Shown: positions 28,485 to 40,136 of the stretch, piece after piece
Position numbering within the stretch: position 1 is the first letter of the stretch
Layout of the letters: every line of letters starts with the position of its first letter
Source of the DNA: Ideonella sp. WA131b
GTDB lineage: Bacteria; Pseudomonadota; Gammaproteobacteria; Burkholderiales; Burkholderiaceae_C
Reading direction: 5' to 3'
Assembly (NCBI GenBank): GCA_023657425.1
Contig: JAGTJW010000003.1
Span: 434,001 to 498,000, forward strand
Length of the DNA stretch: 64,000 bases
Notes under the pieces: generated by a model
Database searches by the model: none
Told to the model about the DNA's origin: nothing
Seen by the model: only the letters and a program-made list of their open reading frames with translations
Made by a program: the position numbers and the translations under genes

Positions 28485-29933
28485 ATGCCGAAGATCGTGA
28501 TCCTCTGGACCGACGCCGCCGTCTGGCTGATGGTGCTGGCACTCGCCGGCTACGCCTGGAGCGTGTGCCGAACCCCCGAGAAACGCCAGCGCTGGGGCCG
28601 CGTGTTCCGCGACGGCGGCGCCCTGGCCAGCAGCATCGTGCTGGTGCTGGCCGTGGGCGTGACGCTGCTCGACAGCGTCCATTACCGCCCGCTTCTGCCG
28701 CCGGCCACAGGGGCCGAGGCCAGCGTCCCGGCCTACGACACGCGCACGCGCTCGCTGCTCGACGCGCTGCTGGCCGATCTGGTTGATGGCCGCGAGAGCA
28801 CCTACTCCAAGCCCTTGTCTTACCTGGGCTTCACCAAGGAGTCGGTGGTGGTGGATGGCGAGGTGCGGCGGGTGGCGCCGCGCCTGCAGTTCGGGGGCGC
28901 GCACCTGGCCGACCCGGCCGAACAGTGGCTGCCCGACCTGGTGCGCCGCGGCTCGTGGGGGCTGGCCGGCGGCGCCCTGGGCGCGGCCTTGGCGGGGCTG
29001 CTGCTGCTGGCGGCGCTGGCGCGTGCCCGCGGCGCCTCGGTGGCCGCCACCTGGGCCGCCGTGCGCCGCCGCGAGGGCGCGGTGCCCTGGCACGTGGCCC
29101 TCGTCACGCTGACCGTGCTGGGCCTGCTCGTCGGGCCGGCCACAGCGCTGTCGGGCCCCTACCACCTGCTGGGCACCGACCTCACCGGCAACGACGTGCT
29201 CTACCAGTGCCTGAAGAGCATCCGCACGGCCTTCGTCATCGGCAGCCTGGCCACGCTGGCCACGCTGCCGCTGGCCGTGGGCCTGGGCCTGGCGGCGGGC
29301 TACTTCCGTGGCTGGGTGGACGAGGCCATCCAGTATCTCTACACCGTGCTGTCCTCGGTGCCCAACGTGCTGCTGATCGCGGCGCTGGTGCTGATGGTGC
29401 AGGTGTTCCTCGACCAGCACCCGGAGCTGTTCGAGACCGGTGCCGAGCGCGCCGACCTCAAGCTGTTCATGCTGTGCCTGGTGCTGGGCCTCACGGGCTG
29501 GGCGACGCTGGCGCGGCTGCTGCGTGCCGAGACGCTGAAGCTGCGCGAGCTGGAGTACGTGCAGGCCGCCACGGCCTTCGGCATCGGCCACGGCCGCATC
29601 CTGGCTCGGCACGTGTTCCCCAACGTCGCGCACCTGATGCTCATCGTCACGGTGCTGGAGTTCTCCTCGCTCGTGCTGTATGAGGCCGTGCTCAGCTACG
29701 TGGGCGTGGGCGTGGATCCGTCGATGAACAGCTTCGGCGGCATGATCAACCTGGCGCGCGCCGAGATGAGCCGCGACCCCGTGGTGTGGTGGAGCTTCGC
29801 CTCGGCCTTTGGCTTCATGGTGGCGCTGGTGCTGGCGGCCAACCTGTTTGCCGACGGCGTGCGCGACGCCTTCGACCCGCGCTCGCGGCTGTTCCGGGCG
29901 CGCCGCCGCGCGCCAGCCCGGCGCAAGGCCTGA
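28485..29933 (+). CDS. ABC transporter permease (OppC/DppC type), long form
   Basis: A 482-residue permease. The C-terminal half is the standard OppC/DppC domain with GTDLTGNDVLYQCLKSIRTA and the EAA loop YVQAATAFGIGHGRILARHV. The N-terminal half (about residues 1-200) adds extra helices and a periplasmic domain, so it is well above the usual 280-300 residues. It is the partner of the preceding OppB-type permease. The gene ends two bases before the ATPase ATG. Confidence 0.9.
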   Translation: MPKIVILWTDAAVWLMVLALAGYAWSVCRTPEKRQRWGRVFRDGGALASSIVLVLAVGVTLLDSVHYRPLLPPATGAEASVPAYDTRTRSLLDALLADLVDGRESTYSKPLSYLGFTKESVVVDGEVRRVAPRLQFGGAHLADPAEQWLPDLVRRGSWGLAGGALGAALAGLLLLAALARARGASVAATWAAVRRREGAVPWHVALVTLTVLGLLVGPATALSGPYHLLGTDLTGNDVLYQCLKSIRTAFVIGSLATLATLPLAVGLGLAAGYFRGWVDEAIQYLYTVLSSVPNVLLIAALVLMVQVFLDQHPELFETGAERADLKLFMLCLVLGLTGWATLARLLRAETLKLRELEYVQAATAFGIGHGRILARHVFPNVAHLMLIVTVLEFSSLVLYEAVLSYVGVGVDPSMNSFGGMINLARAEMSRDPVVWWSFASAFGFMVALVLAANLFADGVRDAFDPRSRLFRARRRAPARRKA

Positions 29934-29935
29934 GC

Positions 29936-31828
29936 ATGCTCGACGCCCGCGAGCTCACCGTGGAACTCGAGGTCGAGGCCGGCCTTGACGGCGGTGTCGT
30001 TCGGGCGCTCGACGCGCTCACGCTCTGCATCGCCCGCGGCGAGACCTTCGCGCTGGTCGGCGAGAGCGGCTGCGGCAAGAGCATGACGGCGCTGGCCCTG
30101 ATGCGGCTGCTGCCCGACAACGGCCTCGTCACCGGTGGTGATGTGCATCTGCGCGGCGCGGCCGGCGCCGCGGACATCGACCTGCTGGCCCTGCCCGAGG
30201 CCGGCATGCGCCGCGTGCGTGGCGGGCGCATCGGCATGATCTTCCAGGAGCCGGGCACCAGCCTGAACCCGGTGATGACGGTGGGCCGTCAGGTGCTGGA
30301 GGCCATCGAGGCGCACACGCCGCTGCGCGGCGAGGCGGCGCGCGCACGTGCCCTGGAGTGGCTCGCCCGCGTGGGCATCCCCGAGCCCGAGCGCCGTTTC
30401 GACGACTACCCCTTCCGCATGAGCGGCGGCCAGAAGCAGCGCGTGATGATCGCGCTGGCCCTGGCGGCCGAGCCCGACTTTCTGGTGGCCGACGAGCCCA
30501 CGACGGCGCTGGACGTGACGATCCAGGCGCAGATCCTCGATCTGCTCAAGAGCCTGCAGGCCGAGCGCGGCATGGGGCTGCTGCTGATCACGCACGACCT
30601 GGCGGTGGTCAGCGGCATGGCGCACCGCGTGGCGTTGATGTACGCCGGGCAGATCGTGGAGGTGGCCCCTGCGCGCGAGTTCTTCGCGGCGCCGCGCCAC
30701 CCCTACTCGCAGGCGCTGCTGCGCGCGCTGCCCTCGGCCCAAGCGCGCGGGCAGCCGCTGGCGGCCATCGCCGGCACCGTGCCGCCGCTGACACAGCGCT
30801 TCGCGGGCTGCCGCTTTGCGCCGCGCTGCGGCCTGGCTCTGCCGGATTGTGGCGAGCGGGCGCCGCGGCTCGAGCCCGTGGTGGAGGGGCATGCGCTGCG
30901 CTGCTGGCTGCCGCAGGACACGGCGTCGACGCCCACAGCAGCAGCGGGCGTGGCCGCCGCGTTGGCCGGCGCGCCGACCGCCACCCCGCCCGGCCCGGCT
31001 GCTGCGCCCCCGCTTCTGCAGGTGCGGGATCTCTCCGTGTGCTTTCCCTTGCAGCGCACCTGGCGCTCGCGCGGGGCGCGTGAGTTCCAAGCGGTCTCGG
31101 GCGTGTCGTTCGAGTTGCGCGCCGGCCGCACGCTGGCCCTGGTGGGTGAGAGCGGCTGCGGCAAAACCACCACCGGCAAGGCCCTGGTGCAGTTGCTGCG
31201 CGGCGTGGCCCGCACCGAGGGCCAAGCGCTGCTGCACCCGGCCGGCGGCGGCGCCCCTCGAGACCTGTTCACGCTGCAGGGCGAGGCGCTGCGCGCCGCG
31301 CGACGCGAGGTGCAGATCGTCTTTCAGGACCCCTTCGCGTCGCTCGATCCGCGCATGGGCGTGCGCGAGATCCTTGACGAAGGTCTGGCCGCACTGCGCC
31401 CCGAACTGGGCCAGGCGGAACGTCGCCAGCGCCTGGAGCGCCTCGTCGAGCAGGTCGGCCTGCGCCGCGACGCGCTGGACCGCTATCCGCACGAGTTCTC
31501 CGGTGGTCAACGCCAGCGCATCGCCATCGCCCGCGCCCTGGCCGTGGAGCCCCGCCTCATCGTCTGCGACGAGCCCACCTCGGCGCTGGATGTCTCGGTG
31601 CAGGCGCAAATCCTGAACCTGCTGCGCGAGCTGCAGCGCGAGCTGGGGGTGAGCTACCTCTTCATCACCCACAACATTGGGGTAGTGGAGGTGATGGCGG
31701 ATGAGGTGGTGGTGATGCGGGGTGGCGCGGTGGTGGAGCAGGGTGCTTCAAGTGCCGTTCTGCTTGCACCAGGTGAGCACTACACGAGGCAGCTGCTGGC
31801 AGCCGTGCCTAGGTTGACTCGAGCCTAA
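29936..31828 (+). CDS. Fused oligopeptide ABC transporter ATPase (OppD-OppF type)
   Basis: A 630-residue protein carrying two complete ATPase domains. The first has [24 protein letters not shown] and [11 protein letters not shown]; the second has [27 protein letters not shown] and [11 protein letters not shown]. Between them is the GCRFAPRC motif typical of OppD/OppF C-termini. It energises the preceding permeases from the cytoplasm. Such fusions replace separate OppD and OppF. The last gene of the four-gene operon; about 155 featureless bases follow. Confidence 0.93.
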   Translation: MLDARELTVELEVEAGLDGGVVRALDALTLCIARGETFALVGESGCGKSMTALALMRLLPDNGLVTGGDVHLRGAAGAADIDLLALPEAGMRRVRGGRIGMIFQEPGTSLNPVMTVGRQVLEAIEAHTPLRGEAARARALEWLARVGIPEPERRFDDYPFRMSGGQKQRVMIALALAAEPDFLVADEPTTALDVTIQAQILDLLKSLQAERGMGLLLITHDLAVVSGMAHRVALMYAGQIVEVAPAREFFAAPRHPYSQALLRALPSAQARGQPLAAIAGTVPPLTQRFAGCRFAPRCGLALPDCGERAPRLEPVVEGHALRCWLPQDTASTPTAAAGVAAALAGAPTATPPGPAAAPPLLQVRDLSVCFPLQRTWRSRGAREFQAVSGVSFELRAGRTLALVGESGCGKTTTGKALVQLLRGVARTEGQALLHPAGGGAPRDLFTLQGEALRAARREVQIVFQDPFASLDPRMGVREILDEGLAALRPELGQAERRQRLERLVEQVGLRRDALDRYPHEFSGGQRQRIAIARALAVEPRLIVCDEPTSALDVSVQAQILNLLRELQRELGVSYLFITHNIGVVEVMADEVVVMRGGAVVEQGASSAVLLAPGEHYTRQLLAAVPRLTRA

Positions 31829-31984
31829 CGCTGTTGGGTCGGGTTGAAGGGCGCCTAAAGCCGGGAGCGTCTCCTGCGGGGCATTGCCGACAGGCCACCC
31901 AGAGAGATGCGGGCCGCGAGACGCCAGCCACACGGTCCTTGCCTACCGGGGCCCGATGAATGGACATGCTGTTAGGCTCCTACC

Positions 31985-33175
31985 ATGCCGCAAGCTTCTG
32001 ACGCTGCCGGAGCAGCTCGACTTCGCCAAGGTGTCAATGCGCTTCGCGCCGGGCGGGCCGCAGAGGCGCGAGCTCACTTCGAAAGCGTCCTCGTGGACGC
32101 GCCGGAGGATCCCACACATCACTTGGCGCTGGCCTATGCCTGCCAGGCGCTGGGCGACTCGGCAGCGGCCCTTGCATCGGCCGATCGTGTGCTGGCGCTC
32201 GCGCCCTCCAACTTGCAGGCGCTCTCTTTGAAGGCCGAGATGCTGGCTCAACAAGGGAGCGACCGTGCTGTGGACTTCTTCCAGGCGGTGCTGAAGGCTT
32301 CGGAACACATCGACGGCGAGCTTCCTGTCGAGTTCGAACGTCTCATCGCGCGGGCGCAGCAGTTCACCAGGGATTTCAATGAAGCCTTGGCCGAACGCAT
32401 GCGCCACCGCATCGACACACTCACGGTGTTGGCGCGCGGGCCTGTCAGCGCCAGATTCGCACAGTCTGTCGACTTGCTTTGTGGCGCTCGTCGGCTGTAT
32501 CCGTCGGCACCCCGGCTGTATCAGTTTCCAGAGCTGCCGGTGGTGCAGTTTTTCGACGTCAGTTCGTTCGAGTGGGTCGAGGAGTTCGAACTCGCGACAG
32601 ACTCCATCCGCACGGAGCTCCTCGGTTTGCTGGCGCGCACGAAGGCCCCAGTGGTGCCGTATCTGCAGCACGACCCACGACGGCCACAGCTCCGTCGCGA
32701 TCCTTTGGTGGGCAGTACCGACTGGGGCGCAATCTTTGTCTGGAAGGACGGCGTTCTTGTCGAAGACGTGGCCGCCAGCTGCCCGCGGACAGTCGAGGCA
32801 CTGGAGCGTGTGCCGCTGGTGCGGACGCCTGGACGTTCACCGAACGTGCTCTTCTCACTGCTGCAGCCCGGCACCCACATCAAGCCTCACCATGGCTTCG
32901 TCAACACGCGCCTGATTGGCCACCTTCCAGTCATCGTGCCGCCCCACTGCGGGCTGCGCGTCGGCAACGAGGTTCATCAATGGGAGCCCGGCAAGGTCGT
33001 GTTGTTCGACGACACGATCGAGCACGAGGCCTGGAACCGCAGCGACAGCATCCGCGTCGTCCTGATCTTTGAGGTCTGGCGCCCGGAACTGACTCCTGAG
33101 GAACGGGATGCCGTGAACGCGGTGTTTCAAGGCGTCGACGAGATCCGAGGGCGCCAGGCCGGCTGGGGCATCTGA
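31985..33175 (+). CDS. TPR + aspartyl/asparaginyl beta-hydroxylase protein (copy 1)
   Basis: A 396-residue protein. Residues of about 5-110 form TPR units (AGRAAEARAHFESVLVDAPE, ALASADRVLALAPSNLQALS). The C-terminal half is an Asp/Asn beta-hydroxylase domain, an Fe(II)/2-oxoglutarate enzyme fold: the HxG-like PHHGFVNTRL and DDTIEHEAWNRS supply the two metal-binding His residues, with LRVGNEVHQWEPGKVVLFDD between them. No signal peptide is visible, so it acts in the cytoplasm. It lies 246 bases before a TonB-dependent receptor, which has a second such gene on its other side. The target protein or metabolite is unknown. Confidence 0.88.
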   Translation: MPQASDAAGAARLRQGVNALRAGRAAEARAHFESVLVDAPEDPTHHLALAYACQALGDSAAALASADRVLALAPSNLQALSLKAEMLAQQGSDRAVDFFQAVLKASEHIDGELPVEFERLIARAQQFTRDFNEALAERMRHRIDTLTVLARGPVSARFAQSVDLLCGARRLYPSAPRLYQFPELPVVQFFDVSSFEWVEEFELATDSIRTELLGLLARTKAPVVPYLQHDPRRPQLRRDPLVGSTDWGAIFVWKDGVLVEDVAASCPRTVEALERVPLVRTPGRSPNVLFSLLQPGTHIKPHHGFVNTRLIGHLPVIVPPHCGLRVGNEVHQWEPGKVVLFDDTIEHEAWNRSDSIRVVLIFEVWRPELTPEERDAVNAVFQGVDEIRGRQAGWGI

Positions 33176-33421
33176 TCCGGGGCCCCTGAACCGTGCCTGG
33201 TTCGTGCCGGACGCCGGGCGAGGGCTCCTCACTGTTGCGTAGGCGCGTCAGGCACTTGAGGATCGAGGGTTGGCCCCGCAGCGCGCGAGGGCATGCCACG
33301 AAACAATCAGGGTTCCGCACGGCGTCGCCGCTCCGTCGCCGGTCTTCAGTCGTTGCGTGGCACATCTCTTGCTTGCGCAGCGGGTGGCAACTTCATCTTG
33401 TATAGGCTCAGGAGAATGCAA

Positions 33422-36370
33422 ATGTTCAAGAGAACCAGGGTCTGCACCGCCGTTCTGGCGGCTGTGGGCAGCGGGCTGCTTTCGGGCCACGTGTTGGCAC
33501 AACAGGCCACCGGCGAGCGCGTCGAGATCACCGGCTCGCGCATCAAGTCGCTCAACGTCGAGTCCGCCAGCCCCATCACGGTCATCGACGCCAAGGAGAT
33601 CAAGCAGGACGGCGTTCGCAACGTCGAGAACTTCCTCAACAACCTGCCGCAGGTGTTTGCTGCCCAGGCGGGCACGGTTTCAAACGGTTCCACTGGCACG
33701 GCGTCGGTGAACCTACGCGGCCTCGGCGAAGGTCGCACGCTGGTTCTTGTGAACGGTCGCCGGCTGCCCATGGGCAGCGCCAACACGACAGCGGCCGACT
33801 TGAACCAGATCCCAGCGGCGCTGGTTCGCCGGGTGGAACTGCTCACTGGCGGCGCATCCGCTGTCTATGGTTCAGATGCGGTGGCCGGCGTGGTGAACTT
33901 CATCATGAACGACCGTTTCGAAGGGGTACAGGCCGAGCTCAGCCACAGCTTCTTCAACCACGGTCAGCAGAACCCGAGTGCCAACGGTGGCACCCTGGGC
34001 GTTCAGGACGTGTTGCGGACGCGTGCCTTATCGAATCCCAGTGAATTCAAGGTCCCGGGCGACAAGAGTGCCGACGGCAAGTCGACGAACTTCAGCCTGC
34101 TGCTCGGCGGTAACTTTGACGGCGGCAAGGGCAACGCCACTGTCTTCATCAACTACAAGAAGGATGACGCGCTGCTGCAGTCGGAGCGCGACTTCAGCGC
34201 CTGTACCTTCGGCACGGGTGCCGTCAACTTTGCGTGCGGTGGCTCGGGCACGAATGCCACCGGCCGGATCACCAATCTGGATAACGGCAATGTCTTTACC
34301 GTAGGCTCAGACGGCAATGCCCGGCCGTTTGCCAACGCGACCGATCAGTACAACTTCGGCCCGCTCAACTATTTCCAGCGGCCGTCTGAGCGTTACGGCT
34401 TCAACGCCTTTGCCAATTACCAGGTGCATCCCAACGCACGGGTCTACAGCGAGTTCAGCTTCCACGACGACCAGACCGTCGCGCAGATTGCCCCGGGCGG
34501 GGTGTTTGGCAACGTCGTCACCGTTCGAGGCGATAACCCGCTGCTGAACGCAAGTTGGCTTACGGCCCTTGGCCTGACTCCGGGTAGTGCCACGTCTACC
34601 CGGGACGTGGTGGTGCAGCGCCGTAACGTCGAAGGCGGAGGCCGGCAGTCGGAGTTCCGCAACACGTCGTTCCGGACGCTGCTGGGTGTCAAGGGCGACG
34701 TGGGTGCGTTCAGCTACGACGCCTACGCCATCGAGTCGAAGGTGATTTACGCGCAGAGCGAAGCCAACTACTTCCTCGACAGCCGCATCGAGCAGGCGCT
34801 CACCGTGGTGCCAGACGGGTCCGGCGGCGTCCAGTGTGCCGATGCCGGCGCACGGGCTGCGGGCTGTGTCCCGTACAACGTCTGGCAGCGCGGCGGCGTC
34901 AATGCTGCGCAGTTGGCCTATCTGCAGACCCCTGGATTCCGCAAAGGCGGTACCACCTTGAAGGTGGCCGGGCTGTCGGTTTCGGCTGACCTCGCCGATT
35001 TCGGCATCAAGTCGCCGATGGCCAAGAACGGCATCGGCGTGTCGGTTGGTTTTGAGCGGCGCGCCGAGTCCATGACCCTTCAAACCGACCAGAACACCAC
35101 CGAAGGCTCGCTCTCCGGTTCTGGTGGCCCGACTCAGCCGCTTTCTGGTGAACAGTCAGTGGTCGAGACCTTTGCCGAAGTTCGGCTGCCGTTCATCGAA
35201 GGCAAGCCTGGCGCCGATTTGCTCGAAGCCACGCTGAGCGCGCGTACTTCTTCCTACAAGTCGGGTTTCGACGCCAACACCTACGGTGTGGGCTTCCAAT
35301 ACGCCCCGATCCGCCAGGTGCGGGTGCGCGGCGGCTATCAACGCGCCGTGCGGGCTCCCAACCTGATCGAGCTGTACACGGCTTCGGGTAATGCCCTGTT
35401 CGACCTGACCGATCCGGGCGATCCTTGCGAAGGCAAGACGCCGACCCGAACGGCAGCCGAGTGCGCCCGCACGGGCGTGACCGCTGCCCAATACGGCAAC
35501 ATCCCTGACAACCCGACCAGCCAGTTCCAGTTTCTGCAAGGCGGTAACGTCAACCTGAAGCCGGAAACGGCTGACAGCGTCACCTTTGGCCTGGTGTTGC
35601 AGCCGATGCGCGACCTCACCGTCAGCATCGACTATTTCGACATCAAGGTCGACGACACGATCGATTCGGTTGATCCGGGGACGACCCTGAACAAGTGTCT
35701 GTCGACCGGCAATCCGACCTTCTGTAACCTGGTTACCCGCGACCAAGCCGGCACGCTCTGGCTGTTGCCAGCAGGGCGAATCGAAGGCCGCAACTCCAAC
35801 CTGGGTACGCTGCGCACGTCAGGGCTGGACCTCGCGCTCAGCTACAACCAGCGGATCGGTGCCGTGGGCAGCATCGGCGTAACTGCAAGTGCCACTTTCC
35901 TCGACAGGTACGAAGTCGAGGAAATCAAGGGTGACGGCACCTACGACTGCGTGGGCTACTACGGCCCGAACCTGTGCGGCTCTCCGAACCCGAAGCGTCG
36001 CCACAAGATGCGCCTGAGCTGGGCGACCCCTTGGGACGTCGAGCTGGCCGCCACCTGGCGCTACTTCTCGGCGGTGTCGCACCAGGCGCTCAGTGGACAG
36101 CCGGCCTTGAACGGCACGAAGGACGGTGGCGCGCTGATCAACGTGAACGCTCCTGACCGGGTGCTCAACGCGCGCAATTACATCGACCTGGCCTTGTCGT
36201 GGAACATCATCAAGGGATGGAACCTGACCGCCGGCGTCAATAACGTGCTCGACAAGGACCCGCCGCTGACGTCGCAGCTGCCCACCGGCCAGGGCAACGG
36301 CAACACCTTCCCGACAGTCTATGACGCGCTCGGACGTAAGGTGTTCTTGACCACGACGTACAAGTTCTGA
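33422..36370 (+). CDS. TonB-dependent outer-membrane receptor
   Basis: A 982-residue TonB-dependent receptor. A signal peptide (about residues 1-24) is followed by a TonB-box-like segment (GERVEITGSRIKSL) and the plug domain with VNLRGLGEGRTLVLVNGRRL and GGASAVYGSDAVAGVVNF. A large beta barrel follows and the last residue is Phe (FLTTTYKF), as outer-membrane assembly requires. The ATG at 33422 is chosen over 33416 because GGAG lies 7 bases upstream of it. It imports an unknown large ligand. TPR-hydroxylase genes flank it and a strong terminator follows. GC content looks lower than its neighbours. Confidence 0.93.
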   Translation: MFKRTRVCTAVLAAVGSGLLSGHVLAQQATGERVEITGSRIKSLNVESASPITVIDAKEIKQDGVRNVENFLNNLPQVFAAQAGTVSNGSTGTASVNLRGLGEGRTLVLVNGRRLPMGSANTTAADLNQIPAALVRRVELLTGGASAVYGSDAVAGVVNFIMNDRFEGVQAELSHSFFNHGQQNPSANGGTLGVQDVLRTRALSNPSEFKVPGDKSADGKSTNFSLLLGGNFDGGKGNATVFINYKKDDALLQSERDFSACTFGTGAVNFACGGSGTNATGRITNLDNGNVFTVGSDGNARPFANATDQYNFGPLNYFQRPSERYGFNAFANYQVHPNARVYSEFSFHDDQTVAQIAPGGVFGNVVTVRGDNPLLNASWLTALGLTPGSATSTRDVVVQRRNVEGGGRQSEFRNTSFRTLLGVKGDVGAFSYDAYAIESKVIYAQSEANYFLDSRIEQALTVVPDGSGGVQCADAGARAAGCVPYNVWQRGGVNAAQLAYLQTPGFRKGGTTLKVAGLSVSADLADFGIKSPMAKNGIGVSVGFERRAESMTLQTDQNTTEGSLSGSGGPTQPLSGEQSVVETFAEVRLPFIEGKPGADLLEATLSARTSSYKSGFDANTYGVGFQYAPIRQVRVRGGYQRAVRAPNLIELYTASGNALFDLTDPGDPCEGKTPTRTAAECARTGVTAAQYGNIPDNPTSQFQFLQGGNVNLKPETADSVTFGLVLQPMRDLTVSIDYFDIKVDDTIDSVDPGTTLNKCLSTGNPTFCNLVTRDQAGTLWLLPAGRIEGRNSNLGTLRTSGLDLALSYNQRIGAVGSIGVTASATFLDRYEVEEIKGDGTYDCVGYYGPNLCGSPNPKRRHKMRLSWATPWDVELAATWRYFSAVSHQALSGQPALNGTKDGGALINVNAPDRVLNARNYIDLALSWNIIKGWNLTAGVNNVLDKDPPLTSQLPTGQGNGNTFPTVYDALGRKVFLTTTYKF

Positions 36371-36401
36371 TCGACTGCCGATCAGCCAGCTTGCAAGTCA
36401 T

Positions 36402-36430
36402 GACGGGCCTTCGGGCCCGTCTTTTTCTTT
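36402..36430 (+). terminator. Rho-independent terminator after the TonB-dependent receptor
   Basis: A perfect 8-bp stem (GACGGGCC at 36402-36409 with GGCCCGTC at 36414-36421), a TTCG tetraloop and TTTTTCTTT immediately after. It starts 32 bases after the receptor stop. This is the strongest terminator in the window. Confidence 0.93.
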
Positions 36431-36463
36431 CTGATCACACAAGCCTCTGCGGTCCGCCCGAAC

Positions 36464-37750
36464 ATGGAATCGCCAACTCAGGCTCTTGAACGAGATGCGC
36501 GCCTGCTTGCTCAGCGTGGTGATCTCGAAGGCGCGGCCAGGGCCTGGCTCCGCGTGCTCGAACAACGCCCTGACAACGCCGACGCACATGGTCAGCTTGG
36601 CGAGATCTTTCTGCGCCAAGGTCGGCTTGCAGAAGCCCAGCACCACTTCCAGCGTGCCGCCGATCTGGCACCCATGCAGGCGCAGACCTGGATCAATCTC
36701 GCGCTGGTCCATCGGCAGGCCGAGAACGCCGACGCCGAAGAACAAGCGCTGTTCAGGGCACTCAGCGTCGACCCCTATGACGTGCTGGCCCTGGTGCTTC
36801 GCGGCATGCTGTTTGAGCGCACAGCACGTCCAGGTGAGGCAGCAAGGGCCTACGGCGCCGCAGCGGCCATTGTTCCCGATCCTCAGCGCCTGTCGCCCGA
36901 CTTGCGTGCAGCGGTGGCGCACGGCATTCGCTTCTGCGAAGACCACCAGCACAGCATGGCGCGGCACCTGGACGACAGACTGGACCGCGTCCTTGCGGGT
37001 CAGGACTCGCGAACCAGCCAACGATTCAGAGAGTCCGTCGACCTGTTGCTCGGCCGAAAGCGTCGCTACGAATCAGCGCCCATGCGCTACTTCATGCCGG
37101 GGCTGCCAGCCATCCCGTTCTTCGACCGATCCTACTTCCCGTGGCTGGAGGCCGTCGAGGCACAGACCGATCAGATCCGCGCGGAGTTCCTCGCCGTTCT
37201 GCAGTCCGACCGTCCCGACATCCAACCCTACATCCAGTACGCAGCCGATCAGCCGATCGCGCAGTGGTCTCAACTCAACCACAACCCGGACTGGAGTGCT
37301 TACCACTTGATCCAGAACGGCGTGGTCGTCGATTCAGCCGCCGAGCGCTGCCCCGTCACGATCGCGGCCGTGCAGGCCACGCCCCAGCCCCTTCAAGAAG
37401 GGCGCACGCCCGTGGCGATGTTCTCGATGCTGAAGCCGAAGACACGCATCCCGCCGCATGTCGGTGCGAGCAATGCGCGCGTCATCGTGCACTTGCCGCT
37501 CATCGTGCCCTCAGGCTGCCACTACCGGGTCGGCAATGACATCAGGCAGTGGCGGGAAGGTCATGCCTGGGTTTTTGACGACACGATCGAGCACGAAGCC
37601 ATCAACGACAGCGCACATCTCAGAGCCATCCTGATCTTCGACACCTGGAACCCGCTGCTCTCGCTTGAAGAGCGCGAGATGATCACGGCACTGAACCGCT
37701 TCTTGAACGAGTTCTCGGGTGCCGAGAGGCCTACCGGCTACGACGCCTGA
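36464..37750 (+). CDS. TPR + aspartyl/asparaginyl beta-hydroxylase protein (copy 2)
   Basis: A 428-residue paralogue of the copy on the other side of the receptor. TPR units occupy about residues 5-140 (GDLEGAARAWLRVLEQRPDN, GRLAEAQHHFQRAADLAP). The beta-hydroxylase domain has PHVGASNARVIVHLPLIVP and DDTIEHEAINDS, which carry the two iron-binding His residues. No signal peptide. It sits beyond the receptor's terminator, so it needs its own promoter, which I could not identify. The shared DDTIEHEA motif and architecture show both hydroxylases derive from a common ancestor. Confidence 0.88.
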   Translation: MESPTQALERDARLLAQRGDLEGAARAWLRVLEQRPDNADAHGQLGEIFLRQGRLAEAQHHFQRAADLAPMQAQTWINLALVHRQAENADAEEQALFRALSVDPYDVLALVLRGMLFERTARPGEAARAYGAAAAIVPDPQRLSPDLRAAVAHGIRFCEDHQHSMARHLDDRLDRVLAGQDSRTSQRFRESVDLLLGRKRRYESAPMRYFMPGLPAIPFFDRSYFPWLEAVEAQTDQIRAEFLAVLQSDRPDIQPYIQYAADQPIAQWSQLNHNPDWSAYHLIQNGVVVDSAAERCPVTIAAVQATPQPLQEGRTPVAMFSMLKPKTRIPPHVGASNARVIVHLPLIVPSGCHYRVGNDIRQWREGHAWVFDDTIEHEAINDSAHLRAILIFDTWNPLLSLEEREMITALNRFLNEFSGAERPTGYDA

Positions 37751-37823
37751 GCGGGTGGTGTGTCAATTCGGCTTGGTTGCATGCCGCGGCTCGGCACGGG
37801 CGCGCCGAAGCTGATGGAGCGGC

Positions 37824-38582
37824 TCACTTCGGCGCCAACCGTATCGCCCCATCCAGCCGTATCACCTCGCCATTGAGCATGTCGTTCTCGACGATGTGCT
37901 TCACCAACTTGGCGTAGTCGGCTGGCGTTCCCAGGCGGCTGGGGAAGGGCACGCTGGCGGCGAGCGCATCCTGCACCTCCTGCGGCATGCCAAAGAGCAT
38001 GGGCGTGCCGAAGATGCCGGGCGCGATGGTCATGTTGCGGATGCCGTTGCGCGCCAGGTCGCGGGCGATGGGCAGCGTCATGCCCACCACGCCGCCCTTG
38101 CTGGCGCTGTAGGCGGCCTGGCCGATCTGCCCGTCGTAGGCGGCCACGCTGGCCGTGCTGATGAGCACGCCGCGCTCGCCGGTGGGCTCGGGCTCGTTTT
38201 TCGCCATCGCCTCGGCGGCGAGGCGGATCATGTTGAAGCTGCCGATCAGGTTGACGCTGATGATCTTGGCAAACAGGGCCAGCGCGTGCGCGCCGTCCTT
38301 GCCCACCGTCTTGCTCGCGGTGGCGATGCCGGCACAGTTGACCAGCCCCATCAGCTTGCCCAGCTTCAGCGCCGCGGCCACGGCGGCCTGGCCGTCGGCT
38401 TCGGCGCTGACGTCGCACTTGACGAACACGCCGCCGACCTCTGCAGCGACCTTCTCGCCCTTTTCGGCGTTCATGTCGGCCACGACGACCTTGCCGCCGC
38501 TGGCTGCCAGCAGCCGCGCCGTGCCCTCGCCCAGGCCCGAGGCGGCGCCAGTGACGATGAAGACCTTGCCCTTGATGTCCAT
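37824..38582 (-). CDS. Short-chain dehydrogenase (3-hydroxyacyl-CoA dehydrogenase type)
   Basis: A 252-residue SDR. The NAD-binding [15 protein letters not shown] begins at residue 12, NCAGIA follows, and the Ser-Tyr-Lys active site is in [21 protein letters not shown]. The overall pattern, including [18 protein letters not shown], resembles the HSD10-like 3-hydroxyacyl-CoA dehydrogenases of fatty acid and isoleucine breakdown. The gene follows adk by 28 bases on the same strand. The substrate is inferred from resemblance. Confidence 0.88.
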   Translation of the reverse strand: MDIKGKVFIVTGAASGLGEGTARLLAASGGKVVVADMNAEKGEKVAAEVGGVFVKCDVSAEADGQAAVAAALKLGKLMGLVNCAGIATASKTVGKDGAHALALFAKIISVNLIGSFNMIRLAAEAMAKNEPEPTGERGVLISTASVAAYDGQIGQAAYSASKGGVVGMTLPIARDLARNGIRNMTIAPGIFGTPMLFGMPQEVQDALAASVPFPSRLGTPADYAKLVKHIVENDMLNGEVIRLDGAIRLAPK

Positions 38583-38610
38583 GGTGTTGAAGGAGTGGGA
38601 GGTGGATGAG

Positions 38611-40132
<1,522 letters not shown>

Positions 40133-40136
<4 letters not shown>

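Noticed and set aside
33374..33406. TTGCGC and TATAGG as a promoter for the TonB-dependent receptor
   Set aside because: The spacing is about 21 bases and the -10 lies almost at the ribosome-binding site. The match is too weak to annotate.
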